DNA of 64,000 nucleotides from contig NC_079321.1 in assembly GCF_029931775.1 (NCBI RefSeq), positions 9,082,501 through 9,146,500 on the forward strand, written 5' to 3'. The notes beneath the pieces were generated by a model, which saw nothing but the letters and a program-made list of their open reading frames with translations, was not told the DNA's origin and searched no databases. The DNA comes from Euleptes europaea. Its lineage: Eukaryota > Chordata > Lepidosauria > Squamata > Sphaerodactylidae. Below, one piece after another: positions 22,037-33,266 of this stretch; position 1 is the stretch's first letter, and the number at the start of each line of letters is the position of its first letter. The position numbers and the translations under genes are program-made.

Positions 22037-22206
22037 CTTCTGCCCAATCATTTTTTAAAAAACTTTTTATTGTTTTTAATAAAGCACATACAACTCACAT
22101 TCATCATACACTCCTCATAACTCTACGTCTACAACAAGATCCTCATCAAACGCCAATAGAGCGGAACTAATACATTCTATATAATCTGATGCTATTCTTT
22201 AAATCT

Positions 22207-22324
22207 TTGCAAGATCAATTTGCAAGATCTGAGCAAGGCTGTCAAAGATAGGACATTTTGGAGGACTTTCATTCATAGGGTCGCCATGAGTCGGAAGCGA
22301 CTTGACGGCACTTAACACACACAC
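22207..22324 (+). mobile_element. RTE-BovB 3' end, 5'-truncated, with target duplication
   Basis: A perfect 13-bp duplication, ATTCTTTAAATCT, flanks it at 22194-22206 and 22325-22337. The end reads GCGACTTGACGGCACTTAAC followed by ACACACAC. Confidence 0.88.
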
Positions 22325-22337
22325 ATTCTTTAAATCT

Positions 22338-22917
22338 ACACAAACACCTAATTCTATAGTTAGACAGAAATATAAACATTTATTCTTTAACCTATATATG
22401 ATCTGTACTATTTATCTTATTTAAAATTGGTTTGCCTTAAAATATTACTAATGTTTCTATACTAATGTTTCTATACTATCATTAAAACCAGACTTAAAAC
22501 CAGATATTTCTTCATATCCAATTCTGCCCAATAGTTTTATCCCCCAAAGTGGGCATTAGGTAAATTATCAGAAAGGAGACGATGAGTGGGAATGTTAATA
22601 AAAGGTGCGTAAAGAGGTAGGGATTAATAGCTGTCGGGAAAAGTCCCTCGTCTTTGCAACAAATCAAAGGTAATTATATACATCAAATAAAAAGGGGGGG
22701 GTCGGGGACGAAAAGAGCAGCTGCGTTTGGGCCTCGCATTCCAAGCCGACTCTTAGAATCCGTATCCACCGACAACTGTTCCTCCACCCTCCCAAGTGTC
22801 CAAGCAGGTGTCAACCCACCACACTTGCGCCCAAGCACTTCTGGTCCGGAGTGCGCATTCATCGGGGGTAATAGATGGGTCACTTTTATTTCTGGGCCAG
22901 CAGAACCCAGCTCTGCA
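22338..22917. other. Intergenic sequence, no recognised element
   Basis: AT-rich to about 22560, then mixed composition. Nothing was recognised. Confidence 0.35.
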
Positions 22918-23369
22918 TAGGGATGCCAACCTCCAGGTACTAAGCAATACATTTCCACCAGCGCTGCAAGATAATGGCAAGAATCAACAGTTAAGCAGCA
23001 CCAAGACTCCATGTTAAACAGAAACTCAATGAAAATGAAGTGTAGCAAAAAAAAACACCCTCTCTATAATATCCGTGCAATATGTGAAACCTTATCAAAA
23101 ATTACACTCCTATACAACTAACACAACAATAACACTCAGTAACATTCTGCTATCTATACTAAATGCAATCGTGACATCATACAAAACAGAAAACAAACGC
23201 TAAGAAGTCCATGCAGACCTCCCAAGAGTCAACCACGTGTGACAATAGTACTGTAGTAGAGAATAATACTGTGGTAGAGGAAGTCGGCATATAAAAACCA
23301 ACTCATCTTCTTCTTCCACCACATATCCACCACTTATCCACCACAACCAGTCCTTGCACCCCAGGTCCC
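22918..23369. mobile_element. MITE-A end followed by an AT-rich insert and a SINE-C tail
   Basis: TAGGGATGCCAACCTCCAGG runs to 22941 and stops at TACT, the usual breakpoint. The next 300 bp are AT-rich and could be one more insert, but no hammerhead core or second edge was found. A SINE-C tail fragment lies at 23268-23318. Confidence 0.45.
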
Positions 23370-23565
23370 TAGGGTTGCCAGACTCCAGCTGGAGATCTCC
23401 TGCCATTACAACTGATCTCCCGCCGATAGAGATCAGTTCCCCTGGAGGAAGTGGCTGCTTTGGCCATTGGACTCTATGGCATTGAAGTCCCTCCCCTCCC
23501 CAAGCCCCACCCCTCCTCAGGCTCTGCCCCGAAAATCTCCCGCCGGTGGCAAAGAGGCAACCGTA
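23370..23565 (+). mobile_element. MITE-A copy, complete
   Basis: It runs from TAGGGTTGCCAGACTCC to GAGGCAACCGTA, with the last terminal region shortened. Confidence 0.8.
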
Positions 23566-23702
23566 GTTCTGCTTTAAGGAAAGATAAAGTCTGCAACTGG
23601 TGAACAAATTAGGCAGATGAAGCAGAGTTTTGGCCTATTGCGCATGACATACTTGATTTCTGACGGGGGCAAGGAGGGGCAACCCAAAAGAGGGGTGAGG
23701 AT

Positions 23703-24067
23703 AGGGTTGCCAGGTCCCTCTTCGCTACCGGTGGGAGGTTTTTGGGGTGGAGCCTGAGGAGGGCAGGGTTTGGGAACGGGAGGGACTTCAATGCCATAGA
23801 GTCCATTTGCCATAGCGTAGGGTTGCCAGGTCGCCATAGCGTAGGGTTGCCATAGCGTAGGGTTGCCAGCGTAGGGTTGCCAGGTCGCCACCAGTGGGAG
23901 GTTTTTTGAGCAGAGCCTGAGGAGGGTGGGGTTTGGGGCGGGGCTTCAATGCCATAGAGTCCAATTGCCAAAGCAGCCATATTCTTCAGGTGAACTGATC
24001 TCTATCGGCTGGAGATCAGTTGTAATAGCAGGAGATCTTCAGCTATTACCTGGAAGTTAGCAATCCA
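23703..24067 (-). mobile_element. Two MITE-A copies joined by tandem terminal repeats
   Basis: A first copy (23703-23815) breaks off into four to five short repeats of GCGTAGGGTTGCCA with variable spacing (about 23814-23885). A second copy (23871-24067) then continues. Confidence 0.75.
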
Positions 24068-24350
24068 AAAGGACACCTCTGTACCAATACCTAAGGTTAG
24101 TAACTAAGCACAGACTATGGCTATATATAACTCTATGATAAGTGTATTTGAATGATCCACAAAGGCTACAAGGCCAATGTCACATGAAAATTACACTGGT
24201 ACTACAAAAAGTACAAAAAGTACAGTCACATTCATTTCAAAAATACAATCTTCTCTGAAGGATGGTTCACAGTGACGATGCCTAGGGAGACGGTTTCACA
24301 GTTCTTCATCAGTCCCGTTCCTGTACCAATAAACATATCTTACAAAAGAT
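24068..24350 (-). mobile_element. Hammerhead-bearing element abutting MITE-A
   Basis: The AT-rich piece shares its first bases (ACACCTCTGTACCAATACC) with the start of the element at 56143 (GCACCTCTGTACTCGTACC). It starts right after a MITE-A end. Confidence 0.55.
24285..24316 (-). ncRNA. Hammerhead-ribozyme-like motif, minimal stem III
   Basis: Read on the minus strand: GGGA, CTGATGA, AGAACTGT, GAAA, CC, GTC, TCCC. GGGA and TCCC form a four-pair stem I, and GTC is the usual cleavage triplet. Stem III is almost absent, as in the minimal hammerheads known from Penelope-like elements. Confidence 0.6.
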
Positions 24351-24355
24351 CCTAC

Positions 24356-24523
24356 CAAAGAGGCCATTTTCTCCAGGGGAACTAATCTCCATTGGCTGGA
24401 GATCAGTTGTAATAGCAGGAGATCTCTATGACATTGAAGTCCCTCCCCTCCCCAAACCCCGCCCTCCTCAGGCTCCACCCCAAAAACCTCCCGCCGGTGG
24501 TGAAGAGGGACCTGGCAACCCTA
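24356..24523. repeat. Two opposed MITE-A fragments
   Basis: A minus-orientation piece (24356-24426) is joined to a plus-orientation piece (24425-24523) that ends GCAACCCTA. Confidence 0.7.
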
Positions 24524-24956
24524 GCCTACGTGCAGTTCACACTCTTTGTCATCTACCTCTGCCTTGTTCATAAGAGGCAAGATGTACGAAATGGACTTCT
24601 GGTCTTCTGCCGCTAGAAGCCCTATGTTTGACCCCTCTTCTTGTAAAAGCTCTTCTTCTGCCACAGCAACAGGCTGAAAGGCCACCTGTTTGGAAAAGAA
24701 TTCCAGCTATGAGGAGGAACCTCTGTGCCTTTTATGAAGCAGTTCAGCTCTGGATTTAGATGGATACTCTTCAGAGGAAGAACTGTAGTGAAGCTTCAGA
24801 GAGTAAGCACTGAGAATATGGACAGTAAGGTACAAAGGAGAGAGAAAGCTGTAACACAACAGCAAGAAATGCTGTTTATTTTTTCACTAAGAAACCATGC
24901 CCACTTTCCAACCTTCTTTTATTTTTTTAATTGCAGTCATCATGATTTTGCCTTAA

Positions 24957-25625
24957 CAAGAATGGCCCGGGCTAAGTCAATCTTGTCAGATCTCAAAAGC
25001 TAAGCAAGGTCATAAGAATCATAAATTGGAAGGGACCACCAGGGTCATCTAGTCCAACAATGCAGGAAATTCACATACCTCACCCCACATCCTCAGTTAC
25101 CCCTACTCCATGCCCAGAAGATGGCCAAGATGCCCTCTCTCTCTCATCATCTGCTTAAGGTCATTGAATCAGCATAGCTGACAGATGGCCATCTAGCCTC
25201 TTCTTAAAAACCTCCAGAGAAGGAGTGCTTACCACCTCCAGAGGAAGCCTGTTCCACTGAGGAACCGCTCTAACTGTTAGAAATGTCTTCCTAATGTCTA
25301 GATGGAAACTCTTTTGATTTAATTTCAACCGGTTGGTTCTGGTCCGACCTTCTGGGGCAACAAAAAACAACTCGGCACCATCCTCCATATGACAGCCCTA
25401 AGAAACGTAAGAAAAGTCATGTTGGATCAAACCAAGGCCCATCAAGTCCAGCCGTCTGTTCACACAGTGGGCAACCAGGTCAGTCCTAAGTAGTAATTGG
25501 ATGGGAGACCACCAAAGAAGTCCAGGGTCGCTATGCAGAGGCAGGCAATGGCAAACCAACTCTGTTAGTCTCTTGCCTTGAAAACCCTACAAGGTTGCCA
25601 TAAGTCAGCTGCAACTTGACATGGG
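24957..25625 (+). mobile_element. 5S rRNA-derived SINE split by CR1 pieces
   Basis: The SINE-D head is 24957-25016 and the body 25479-25625. AGGTCA occurs at both edges of the break. Between them are two minus-strand CR1 3' ends (25017-25395 and 25396-25478). Confidence 0.75.
25017..25395 (-). mobile_element. CR1-type LINE 3' end, nested in SINE-D
   Basis: On the minus strand it reads GAELFFVAPEGRTRTNRLKL and SFHLDIRKTFLTVRAVPQWN, the conserved C-terminal tail of the CR1 protein, followed by the 3' UTR. The related copy at 51014-51455 is in the other orientation. Confidence 0.85.
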
Positions 25626-25696
25626 ATGGGATGGGAGAACACTACCCATCATGATTTCAGAAGCCAGTGGAAACAACGGCATACATACATCATGTG

Positions 25697-25915
25697 AGTG
25701 TGTGTAAAGTGCCGTCAAGTCGCAGCCGACATATGGCGACCCCTTTCTGGGGTTTTCATGGCAAGAGACTAACAGAGGTGGTTTGCCAGTGCCTTCCTCT
25801 GCACAGCAACCCTGGACTTCCTTGGTGGCCTCCCATCCAAATACTAACCAGGGCTGACCCTACTTAGCTTCTGAGATCTCACGAGATCAGGCTAGCCTGG
25901 GCCATCCAGGTCAGG
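25697..25915 (-). mobile_element. 5S rRNA-derived SINE (SINE-D), full copy
   Basis: It runs from the GTGTGTGTAAAGTGCCGTCA tail to GGCCATCCAGGTC at the head. Confidence 0.88.
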
Positions 25916-25999
25916 GCTCCATACATCATACAGAACAATAAACCCAGTGGTCCATTAATCAACTTCAGACCATGGTATGACTGATCCTCAGTACTCCGA

Positions 26000-26312
26000 G
26001 TGGGAGTAGTGGTTAAGAGCAGTTAAGAGTGGTGGTTTGGAGCGATGGAGTCTGATCTGGAGAACCGGGTTTGATTCCCCACTCCTCCACTTGAGCGGCA
26101 GAGGCTAAACTGGAGAAGTGGATTTGTTTCCCTGCTCCTCCACATGAAGCCAGCTGGGTAACCTTGGGCTAGTCACACTCTCTCAGCCTCACCTACCTCA
26201 CAGAGTGTCTGTTGTGGGGGGGGGGGGAATGGAAGGTGATCGTAAGCCGGTTTGAGTCTCTCATGAGTGGTAGAGAAAGTCAGCATATAAAAACCAACTC
26301 TTCTTCTTCTCC
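26000..26312 (+). mobile_element. SINE-C, full copy
   Basis: It has the tRNA-like head, CORE-like middle (CAGCTGGGTAACCTTGGGCT) and TTCTTCTTCTT tail. Confidence 0.87.
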
Positions 26313-26858
26313 ATTAGCCTTACTTCGTTTAGTTAAACCAGGGTTTTGTGCGCTGTCTGAACTAACATTCAATAAAGCAAGGGGGAAACTTTAGTCTGAT
26401 TTTTTTAATTTAAAAAATGCAGGGTTGTACAGAGAAACATAACTGCATTCATACAAGGTTATCTCGGTCTAAGCGACTGCTACCTTAAGCCATTGTGGTT
26501 GGTGGGAAAGGCAGGATTTCAATATTGTAATAAATAACCCAGTTTCATAAAGTTACTCTGCAAAAAACTCTCACAGTACATGAACATTTAGCTTCTGATT
26601 TTGTGGCACAGGATATTACAACAGGAAGCCAGCATGTAAACCTAATTCATTATGGAGCCTTCTAAAAAAAACTATTTTAGTGTCACTTAGTCATGATACC
26701 GAAAATGAGTAAAATTCAGGCAGAAACTGATCTGGGGTTCTCTGGGTTTTCTTTCTAGCACTCAGTAGGTACCTGTGACCAGAAGTACTGCTCATTCCGG
26801 GGTTAACATTTTGTAGGTTATAAGAACTGGTAAATAGATCCAGGTCTAATGGACATGC
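26313..26858. other. Intergenic sequence, no recognised element
   Basis: A SINE/LINE-like tail (GGCAGGATTTCAATATTGTA, about 26510) is the only hint of a repeat. Confidence 0.35.
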
Positions 26859-26859
26859 C

Positions 26860-27066
26860 CTGACCCGGATGGCCCAGGCTAGACTAATTGTGTCAGATCT
26901 TGAAAGCTAAGCAGGGTTGGCCCTGGTTAGTACTTGGATGGGAGACCACCAAGGAAGTCAAGGGTTGCTACACAGAGGAAGGCAATGGCAAAACCACCTC
27001 TGAATGTCTCTTGCCTTGAAAACCCTATGGGGTCACCATAAGTCAGCTGTGACTTGACAGCACTTT
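26860..27066 (+). mobile_element. 5S rRNA-derived SINE (SINE-D), full copy
   Basis: CCCGGATGGCCCAGGCTAGA head, 5S promoter and a CTTGACAGCACTTTC end. Confidence 0.87.
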
Positions 27067-27233
27067 CTTTCTATGCACACGAGCAGAATTGTAGCGAAGG
27101 GGGATTTATCGCCCATATCTTCTCCCCTACCTCTTCCTATCCTTAGCATGGCTTGAATCAAACTAGCATTCCTAAGAATGGCAAGGCCTTCTTCCCAAAG
27201 AACACCATTTCCCCATCGCCTGCCAGACATTTT

Positions 27234-27384
27234 GGGCGAAAACGCACGGTCGCTTTATCCTCCTCTAATCCCTGTTTCAGCCCGGAGTCAGCCCGGATCG
27301 AACACGTGCGTTTCACCTAGAGCGCGTTCGATCCCGGCTAAAACAGGGATCAGAGGAGGATAAAGCGACCGTACGCTTCCGACC
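27234..27384. mobile_element. Palindromic MITE (family H, Harbinger-like), copy 1
   Basis: The ends GGGCGAAAACGCACGGTCGC and its diverged reverse complement enclose a near-palindrome. TTT flanks both sides, so a 3-bp target duplication is possible. A second copy is at 42783-42944. Confidence 0.75.
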
Positions 27385-27428
27385 TTTGTTAGTCTTTAAG
27401 GTGCTACTGGACTCTGGCTCTTTTCTAA
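27385..27428 (+). repeat. 3' fragment of the GTTAGTCTTTAAGGTGCTAC family
   Basis: TTTGTTAGTCTTTAAGGTGC then TACTGGACTCTGG matches the tail of the hammerhead family at 30078-30262. Confidence 0.5.
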
Positions 27429-27429
27429 A

Positions 27430-28485
27430 TAGGCTGTTAAAACAATATCCATGGTGTTGTAAGTAAAATATTCAGCATCAGGCCTGCGGCATCTTTCTGT
27501 GCCGAGACTCCGAGGAGCGAGAAACCCACAGGAGATCGAATCCAAAGAAGGTCCCTCCCCTCTCCTCCTGCTGCCGGACAGCTGAAGAGGTGTAATTCAA
27601 CAGCCCTCTGTGCTACTGTCACGGCTGCTGATTGAGGTGGACAGGAGGTGTGGGTCAGGCCGCGGCCCGTAAAGGACGCAGACAGGTGGGAGGCCAAGCG
27701 AAGGGGTGGGGAAGAGTACCGGGTACAAAAAGGACGGTGGATTCGCTTTACAGTGCATTCGCTTTCGGGATAAGGGGGGGGGGATGGAGAAGAAGCAAAA
27801 GTCAGGGAACGGCGAAGGCAGATTTGCAAGGGGAACATGAGTTGGAAGAGTAGTTCCATCGAGTGGTTCTGCAGCCAAGCAGAACGCAGGAGCAAAGTTT
27901 CAAAGGGGACAGAGATAGCGGATGCCAGCTAGTCGTGGGGAAGAAGAACATGGAGAGAATTAAGAAAGAAGCAAATGTTAGGTATAGATAGACCGGAGGA
28001 GGAGCCACACGATACATATAGGGGCAGGAGAAAAGGAATTTCAGAACTGACGAAAAGAGAATTGAATTTTTTAAAAGGTTTAGTGTGTTTTTAAAAGGTT
28101 GTCGAGGAGACGAAACAAAAATGATTCCTAATTTTTTCCCCTCTTTGGGGGGGGAAAATCTTTGAAGAAATGTCTCTCCAGGTCTAATCTCTCTCCACCC
28201 CCTCCAACTTGGATGATGGAATCACAGATCAGGGGTCAAATCAAGATGCAAGAGGAAGAATCTGGTGACCTTGAGGTAACGTTCAAGATTTTTCATATTT
28301 AAGATCTTTGTATTCAAGGGCTGTAGGTTTTTGTTTTCTTTTTAATAGTGGCATGCCTGTGCCTTGCTCTCCCGCAGTGATGGTGTGCAAAGGAATATTC
28401 AAGAGTTGCTCTTAACTAAATAGGAGAGGCGGACCCAAAAGGCCATTCTGGACATGATGAGGCTGCAAACCCACGTTTATGACCA
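27430..28485. other. GC-rich, single-copy-looking intergenic sequence
   Basis: No repeat or exon was recognised. The 27430-27900 part is relatively rich in CpG and could hold a promoter or untranslated exon, but nothing in it proves that. Confidence 0.3.
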
Positions 28486-28950
28486 AGCCAGCTCCGGGTT
28501 GGGAAATACCTGGAGATTTTGGGGGCGGAGCCTGAGGAGGACAAGGTTTGGAGAAGGAAAGGACTTCAATGCCATAGAGTCCAATTGCCAAAGCGGCCAT
28601 TTTCTTCAAGGGAATTGATCTTGGCAACCCTATCTCCAGCCAATAGAGATCAGTTCACTGGGATAAAAATGGCTGCTTTGGCAATTGGACTCTATGGCTT
28701 TGAAGTTCCTCCCCTCCTCAAACCCCACCCTCCTCAGGCTGTGCCCCAAAAACCTCCAGGTAGTAGCTGGAAATCTCCTGCTCTTACAACTGATCTCCAG
28801 CCAATTGAAATCAGTTCATCTGGAGAAAATGGCTGCTTTGGCAATTGGACTCTATGGCATTGAAGTCCTTCCCCTCCCCAAACCCCGTTCTCCTCAGGCT
28901 CTGCCCCAAAAACCTCCCGCCGGTGGCAAAGAGGGACCTGGCAACCCTAT
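28486..28950. mobile_element. Cluster of three MITE-A pieces
   Basis: A minus piece (28486-28620), a plus piece (28621-28754) and a plus copy missing its start (28754-28950) follow each other directly. Confidence 0.75.
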
Positions 28951-29117
28951 ACCTAGCGCACATGTGATACAAAGTCCTCGTATTGTTCCCGAACAAAACC
29001 AAGTACTTTGGAACGTGTAGATGTCTCCTCGTCAATGCAGCCCCTATGTTCAGCACTGGCTCTGTTAATCCATGGAGTCATGATAGTAGTCATGATGAGT
29101 AATACTAGTCATATTGC

Positions 29118-29440
29118 TATGGAACACAGGCAGGATGCTGCTGCAGTCGTCTTGTTTGCGGGCTTCCTAGAGGCACCTGGTTGTAGGTTGCCATGGGGCG
29201 GAGCATGAGGAGGGCAGGGTTTGGGGAGGGGAGGGACTTCAATGCCATAGAGTCCAATTGCCAAAGTGCCCATTTTCTCCAGGTGAACTGATCTCTATCC
29301 GCTGGTGATCAGTTGCAATAGCAGGAGATCTCCAGCTACTATCTGGAGGTTGGCAACCCTACCTGGTTGGCCACTGTGTGATCAGACTGCTGGACGATGG
29401 GCCTTGGTCTGATCCAGCAGGGCTTTTCTTATGTTCTTAA
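29118..29440 (+). mobile_element. CR1 3' end split by MITE-A
   Basis: CR1 parts are 29118-29183 and 29362-29440, ending TTTTCTTATGTTCTTAAG. The MITE lies between. Confidence 0.78.
29184..29361 (-). mobile_element. MITE-A copy nested in CR1, perfect target duplication
   Basis: CCTGGTTG occurs directly on both sides (ending at 29183 and starting at 29362). The copy is internally shortened near its first end. Confidence 0.88.
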
Positions 29441-29734
29441 GTGGTACAGAACTGGCGGTTTGTCCGTTGCTGTCCCTCAAGTGCAAGGTGCCGTAATAGG
29501 GATGCCCCACGTGCACCACAAGCCTGCGTAGAAGGACTGTCACGTTAAGGCAACCTGGTTCTAAAATGTCAGCCGACGTGAATGGAAAATTTACTCCGCT
29601 GAACAGTAACCTTGAGGAACAGCTGCCTTTTTCTGTTCCCCTTCATTCAAAGAAGGCCCCAAATGGGCAGATGTGTCACTCTGTAGCCCGCACATGATTA
29701 TATTACTGTTACTAGATCTGAAAGGCTCAATCGG

Positions 29735-29944
29735 TAGGGTTGCCAGCTCCGGATTTGGAAATACCTGGAGATTTTGCGGGCGGAGCCTGAGGAGGGCGGG
29801 GCTTGGGGAGGGGAGGGACTTCAATGCCATAGAGTCCAATTGCCCAAGCGGCCATTTTCTCCAGGGGAACTGATCTCTATCGTCTAGAGATCAGTTTGTA
29901 ATAGCGGGAGATCTCCAGCTACTACCTGGAGGTTGGCAACCCTA
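29735..29944 (-). mobile_element. MITE-A copy with target duplication
   Basis: It is flanked by TCAATCGG and ACAATCGG, an 8-bp duplication with one change. Both ends are intact. Confidence 0.9.
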
Positions 29945-30077
29945 ACAATCGGTTCCCCATGAAACAGTTTTAACGCCCTCTGTTCCGCATGTATTTTTGG
30001 ATGAGAGCACAACTATGGTATTACCAGCCCCTCATATTGGTCAAGTGATTCTTTTTAAATGCCCTTAAGATCGCTTC

Positions 30078-30262
30078 AGAGGATAGCGCTGTTGGTCTGC
30101 AGTAGAAAAGCTAGATTCGAGTTCAGTAGCACCTTAGAGACTAACAAGATTTTCAGGGTGTAAGCTTTCGAGAGTCAAAGCTCCTTTCGTCAGATATCTT
30201 TCTCAAAAGCCTTCACTCAAAAAATCTTGTCGGTCTCTAAGGTTCTACTGGGCTCGAATCTA
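30078..30262 (-). mobile_element. Short inverted-repeat hammerhead element, GTCTCTAAGGTGCTACTGG family
   Basis: The left arm (AGATTCGAGTTCAGTAGCAC then CTTAGAGACTAACAAG) is mirrored on the right by CTTGTCGGTCTCTAAGG and GGCTCGAATCT. A hammerhead-like motif lies between. Confidence 0.65.
30157..30200 (-). ncRNA. Hammerhead-ribozyme-like motif
   Basis: The minus strand reads CTGACGA, a stem-loop in which AGGAG pairs with CTCTC (four pairs), then GAAA and GCTTACACC. The AAGCTT-type palindrome after GAAA suits a stem III formed between two molecules. Stem I (ATAT/ATAC-like) is partial. Confidence 0.55.
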
Positions 30263-30374
30263 GCCTTTAAAAGACCATATTCCTGCTTTTTCCCACTCTT
30301 CGGAGCCAAAAACTGCAGGGGGACATAAGTATATCCACATCCAAGACATGGTCAGAAAAAAACGAATTAAATTA

Positions 30375-30793
30375 AACCAATGAGACCAAGCCCTACGAGG
30401 AAAGGATGAGGGAGTTGGGAATGTTTAGTCTGGAGAAGAGGAGGCTGAAGGGGGGGGGGGACATGATCACTCTCTTGAAGTATTTAAAGGGCTGTCACTT
30501 AGAGGAGGGCAGGGAGCTGCTCATGTTGACAGCAGAGGATAGGACTCGCAGTAATGGGTTTAAATTGTGGGCGGAAAGGTACCGGCTGGATATCAGGAAA
30601 AGGTTTTTTTACAGTAAGAGTTGTTTGACAGTGGAAACAGCTACCTAGGGAGGCGGTGAGCTCCCCCTCGCTGGCAGTCTTTAAGCAGAGGCTGGACAAG
30701 CACTTGTCAGGGATGCTCTAGGCTGATCCTGCATTGAGCAGGGGGTTGGACTAGATGGCCTCTATGGCACCTTCCAACTCTATGATTCTATGT
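30375..30793 (+). mobile_element. CR1-type LINE 3' end
   Basis: It encodes [16 protein letters not shown]-like and RYRLDIRKRFFYSKSCLTVE pieces of the CR1 C-terminus and ends CCAACTCTATGATTCTATG. Confidence 0.85.
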
Positions 30794-30842
30794 GACCACA
30801 AAGATATTTCACCAAAATAACAACTCTGTCTCGTGTACTTTT

Positions 30843-30958
30843 AAACAGGAGCCCAGTTGCACCTTAAAGACAGAAAATATATTCCAGAATAACTTTACCC
30901 AAGGTAGAGCTCTCTTCATCAGCTGTATGAAGCTGAGCCACATGCATGTGACGATAGT
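30843..30958 (-). mobile_element. Fragment of hammerhead element, decayed core
   Basis: The minus strand reads CTGATGA, then AGAGAGCTCT, then TAAA where GAAA is expected, then CCTTAAAGGTGC-like tail in the order of the 30078 family. The core is mutated. Confidence 0.45.
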
Positions 30959-31146
30959 TAGGGATGCGAACTCCAGGTGGGGAAATTCCTGGAGATTTGG
31001 GGCATGGAGTTTGGGGAGGGTAGCATTTGGGGCAGGGTACAAGGCCATAGAGTCCACCGTCCAAAGCCGCCATTTTCTCCATGGCAACTGATCTCTGTAG
31101 ACTGGAGATCAGTTGTCATTCCAGATCTCCAGGCCCCACCTGGAGG
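30959..31146 (-). mobile_element. MITE-A copy, diverged subtype
   Basis: It runs TAGGGATGCGAACTCCAGG to CAGGCCCCACCTGGAGGATG; the last end is degraded. Confidence 0.75.
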
Positions 31147-31253
31147 ATGTGCCGAATCAAACCGGGAACCAAGTTCCCCAATATTTGTGCTCATCGCTAG
31201 ACCCTGCCCTGCCCCTCAAAGCCATCTCTTGTTGGTGGTAAGGAAGTCAGTAG

Positions 31254-31462
31254 TAGGGTTGCCAACCTCCAGGTACTAGCTGGAGATCTCCCGCTATTAC
31301 AACTGATCTCCGGCCGACAGAGATCAATTCACTTGGAGAAGATGGCCGCCTTGGCAATTGACTCTATGGCATTGAAGTCCCTCCCCTCCCCAAGCCCTGC
31401 CCTCCTTAGGCTCCACCCAAAAAAACCTCCCTCCGGTGGCGAAGAGAGACCTGGCAACCCTA
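31254..31462 (+). mobile_element. MITE-A copy with perfect target duplication
   Basis: GTCAGTAG occurs immediately before and after the element. Both terminal repeats are intact, so this is one of the best copies for defining the family. Confidence 0.93.
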
Positions 31463-31524
31463 GTCAGTAGTCATGGATATCAGCATCTCCTCCTGAAGAA
31501 CAACACGTCCCATTTTCTGTTTTT

Positions 31525-31842
31525 ATTTATTTATTTACAGCAGCTAACAATTAGAATCCAAACATTAATATAAAAATACAACATAAAAACCTGTTAAAAC
31601 CAGACATAAAACATGTACGTCAATTAACACATAGGGCAGGAAGGAGAGGTCATTGAGGGGACCGCCAAGTGAAATAGATAAGCCCACCAGTTAGCAGATG
31701 AATAGTGATGGAGGTGACCAAATAAACGCCCTGTGGAGGGAGTTCCACAATCTGGGGCCACTGCCGATAAGCCTGACAATCCGTCTCGGATTGCTGTAAT
31801 GTTTTCTGGTGCGCCACCACCTTTAGCAGCTCCCCTATGTCC
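31525..31842 (-). mobile_element. L2-like LINE 3' end
   Basis: The minus strand holds the C-terminal region (WGPWNSLHRAFIW-like, TCCACAATCTGGGGCCACTG on the plus strand) and a TTTATTTATTTA tail. Confidence 0.6.
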
Positions 31843-31843
31843 A

Positions 31844-32243
31844 TTACCCTGACTAGGACAGAGCCCAGGTTGGCCCGATCTTGTCAGATCTCAGAAGCTA
31901 AGCAGGCCCTGGTTAGTACTGTGTGTGTGTGTGTGTTAAGTGCCGTCAAGTCGCTTCCGACTCATGGCGACCCTATGAATGAAAGTCCTCCAAAATGTCC
32001 TATCTTTGACAGCCTTGCTCAGATCTTGCAAATTAAAGGCTGTGGCTTCCTTTATTGAGTCAATCCATCTCTTGTTGGGTCTTCCTCTTTTCCTGCTGCC
32101 CTCAACTTTTCCTATCATGACGGTTAGTACTAGGGTGGGAGAAGTCCAGGGTTGCTATGCAGAGGCGTGCAATGGGAAACCAACTCTGTTAGTCTCTTGC
32201 CTCGAAAACCCTACAGGGTCACCGTACGTCGACAGCACTTCCC
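31844..32243 (+). mobile_element. 5S rRNA-derived SINE split by BovB
   Basis: SINE-D parts are 31844-31920 and 32122-32243. The break is in GGTTAGTACT of the 5S promoter. Confidence 0.88.
31921..32121 (-). mobile_element. RTE-BovB 3' end nested in SINE-D, with target duplication
   Basis: A perfect 10-bp duplication, GGTTAGTACT, lies at 31911-31920 and 32122-32131. The minus strand codes SRKRGRPNKRWIDSIKEATA then [20 protein letters not shown], the end of the BovB protein, followed by the (AC)n tail. Confidence 0.92.
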
Positions 32244-33266
32244 ACCGCCACCTAGCTCCATGATGCTAGAGCGCATCTCCGAACAGCCTGTCTCAACAAA
32301 GCAACATTTTCTCAGGAAGAACGGAGCACATTCAGCCGTCTGGCTACATGGATAAGAATGACCAGTTTTCTCTTTTTGAGACGACATGCTTCTTTATATC
32401 CCCATATGAATTACGCTGCTATGGAATGTAAGGAAGTGTGTGGTTTCAGGGAGATGATCTTCCACCCGGCTTTGCCACCCTTCAAATACCTACGCAGGCG
32501 TGCCCCTTCTGTAATAACTCAGAAAAAGGAGAAATAATTTCACACTCCAAAAAGGGTTTTGCACTTCTTCAGAAATCCATCACAAGATTATCTAATTTCC
32601 ACACTCAGTCATAGCACGGTGTCAGCATACCAATAATCCTAAAATGTTTTTTTAGTAGAATATGTAATTTGGCAAATGCAATAAATTCATTCAGTTGTGG
32701 TCATTTTACAGGCCCAACCTGTGGAGATTTTTTTAAAAAAAATACATTAATGGGTCTCTTTAAAGGAACATTACAAAGAAAAGCTAAAGCAACTGTTATA
32801 CTTATAAAATGAGCAAATTTGAAATTGTTGGGAGCTCTATCACATATTTATCCCACCCTTCTTCTGGACAGTCCAGGGCACCATGCATTATTCTTCTACC
32901 GCCAGTTTAACCTCACAACGACCCTGTGAGGTTAGGCTGAGAGAGAGTGAGTCCAAGGTCATGCATTGAGCTTCGTGTCTGAGTCGGGATTTGAACCCAG
33001 GTCGAGTCCTGACCCGTTGCGCTGTCAGGCTTTTTACAAATCCTGAAGAGAAGAGAGCAGCGAAAGATCATTTCAATAAATCCACAGTTACTCTCTTTAG
33101 CGCTCTGATTATCTTCTGTCGCTGGACAAGACGTACTATGATTGTGAGTCAAAGTAAGGGTTCAAAAAGTAGGAATTATAGATTCCTAGAGGGGCTGTTG
33201 CTGAAGCCTCAGGATTACAGACATCTTGCTTCTGAAAGCATGAGAGTAAAAAGGGCCAGGTAGATT
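32244..33266. other. Intergenic sequence with one decayed tRNA-SINE
   Basis: A minus-strand tRNA-derived SINE is recognisable at about 32840-33035 (CCTCACAACGACCCTGTGAG, GGGATTTGAACCCAGG). The rest matches nothing seen elsewhere. Confidence 0.45.
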
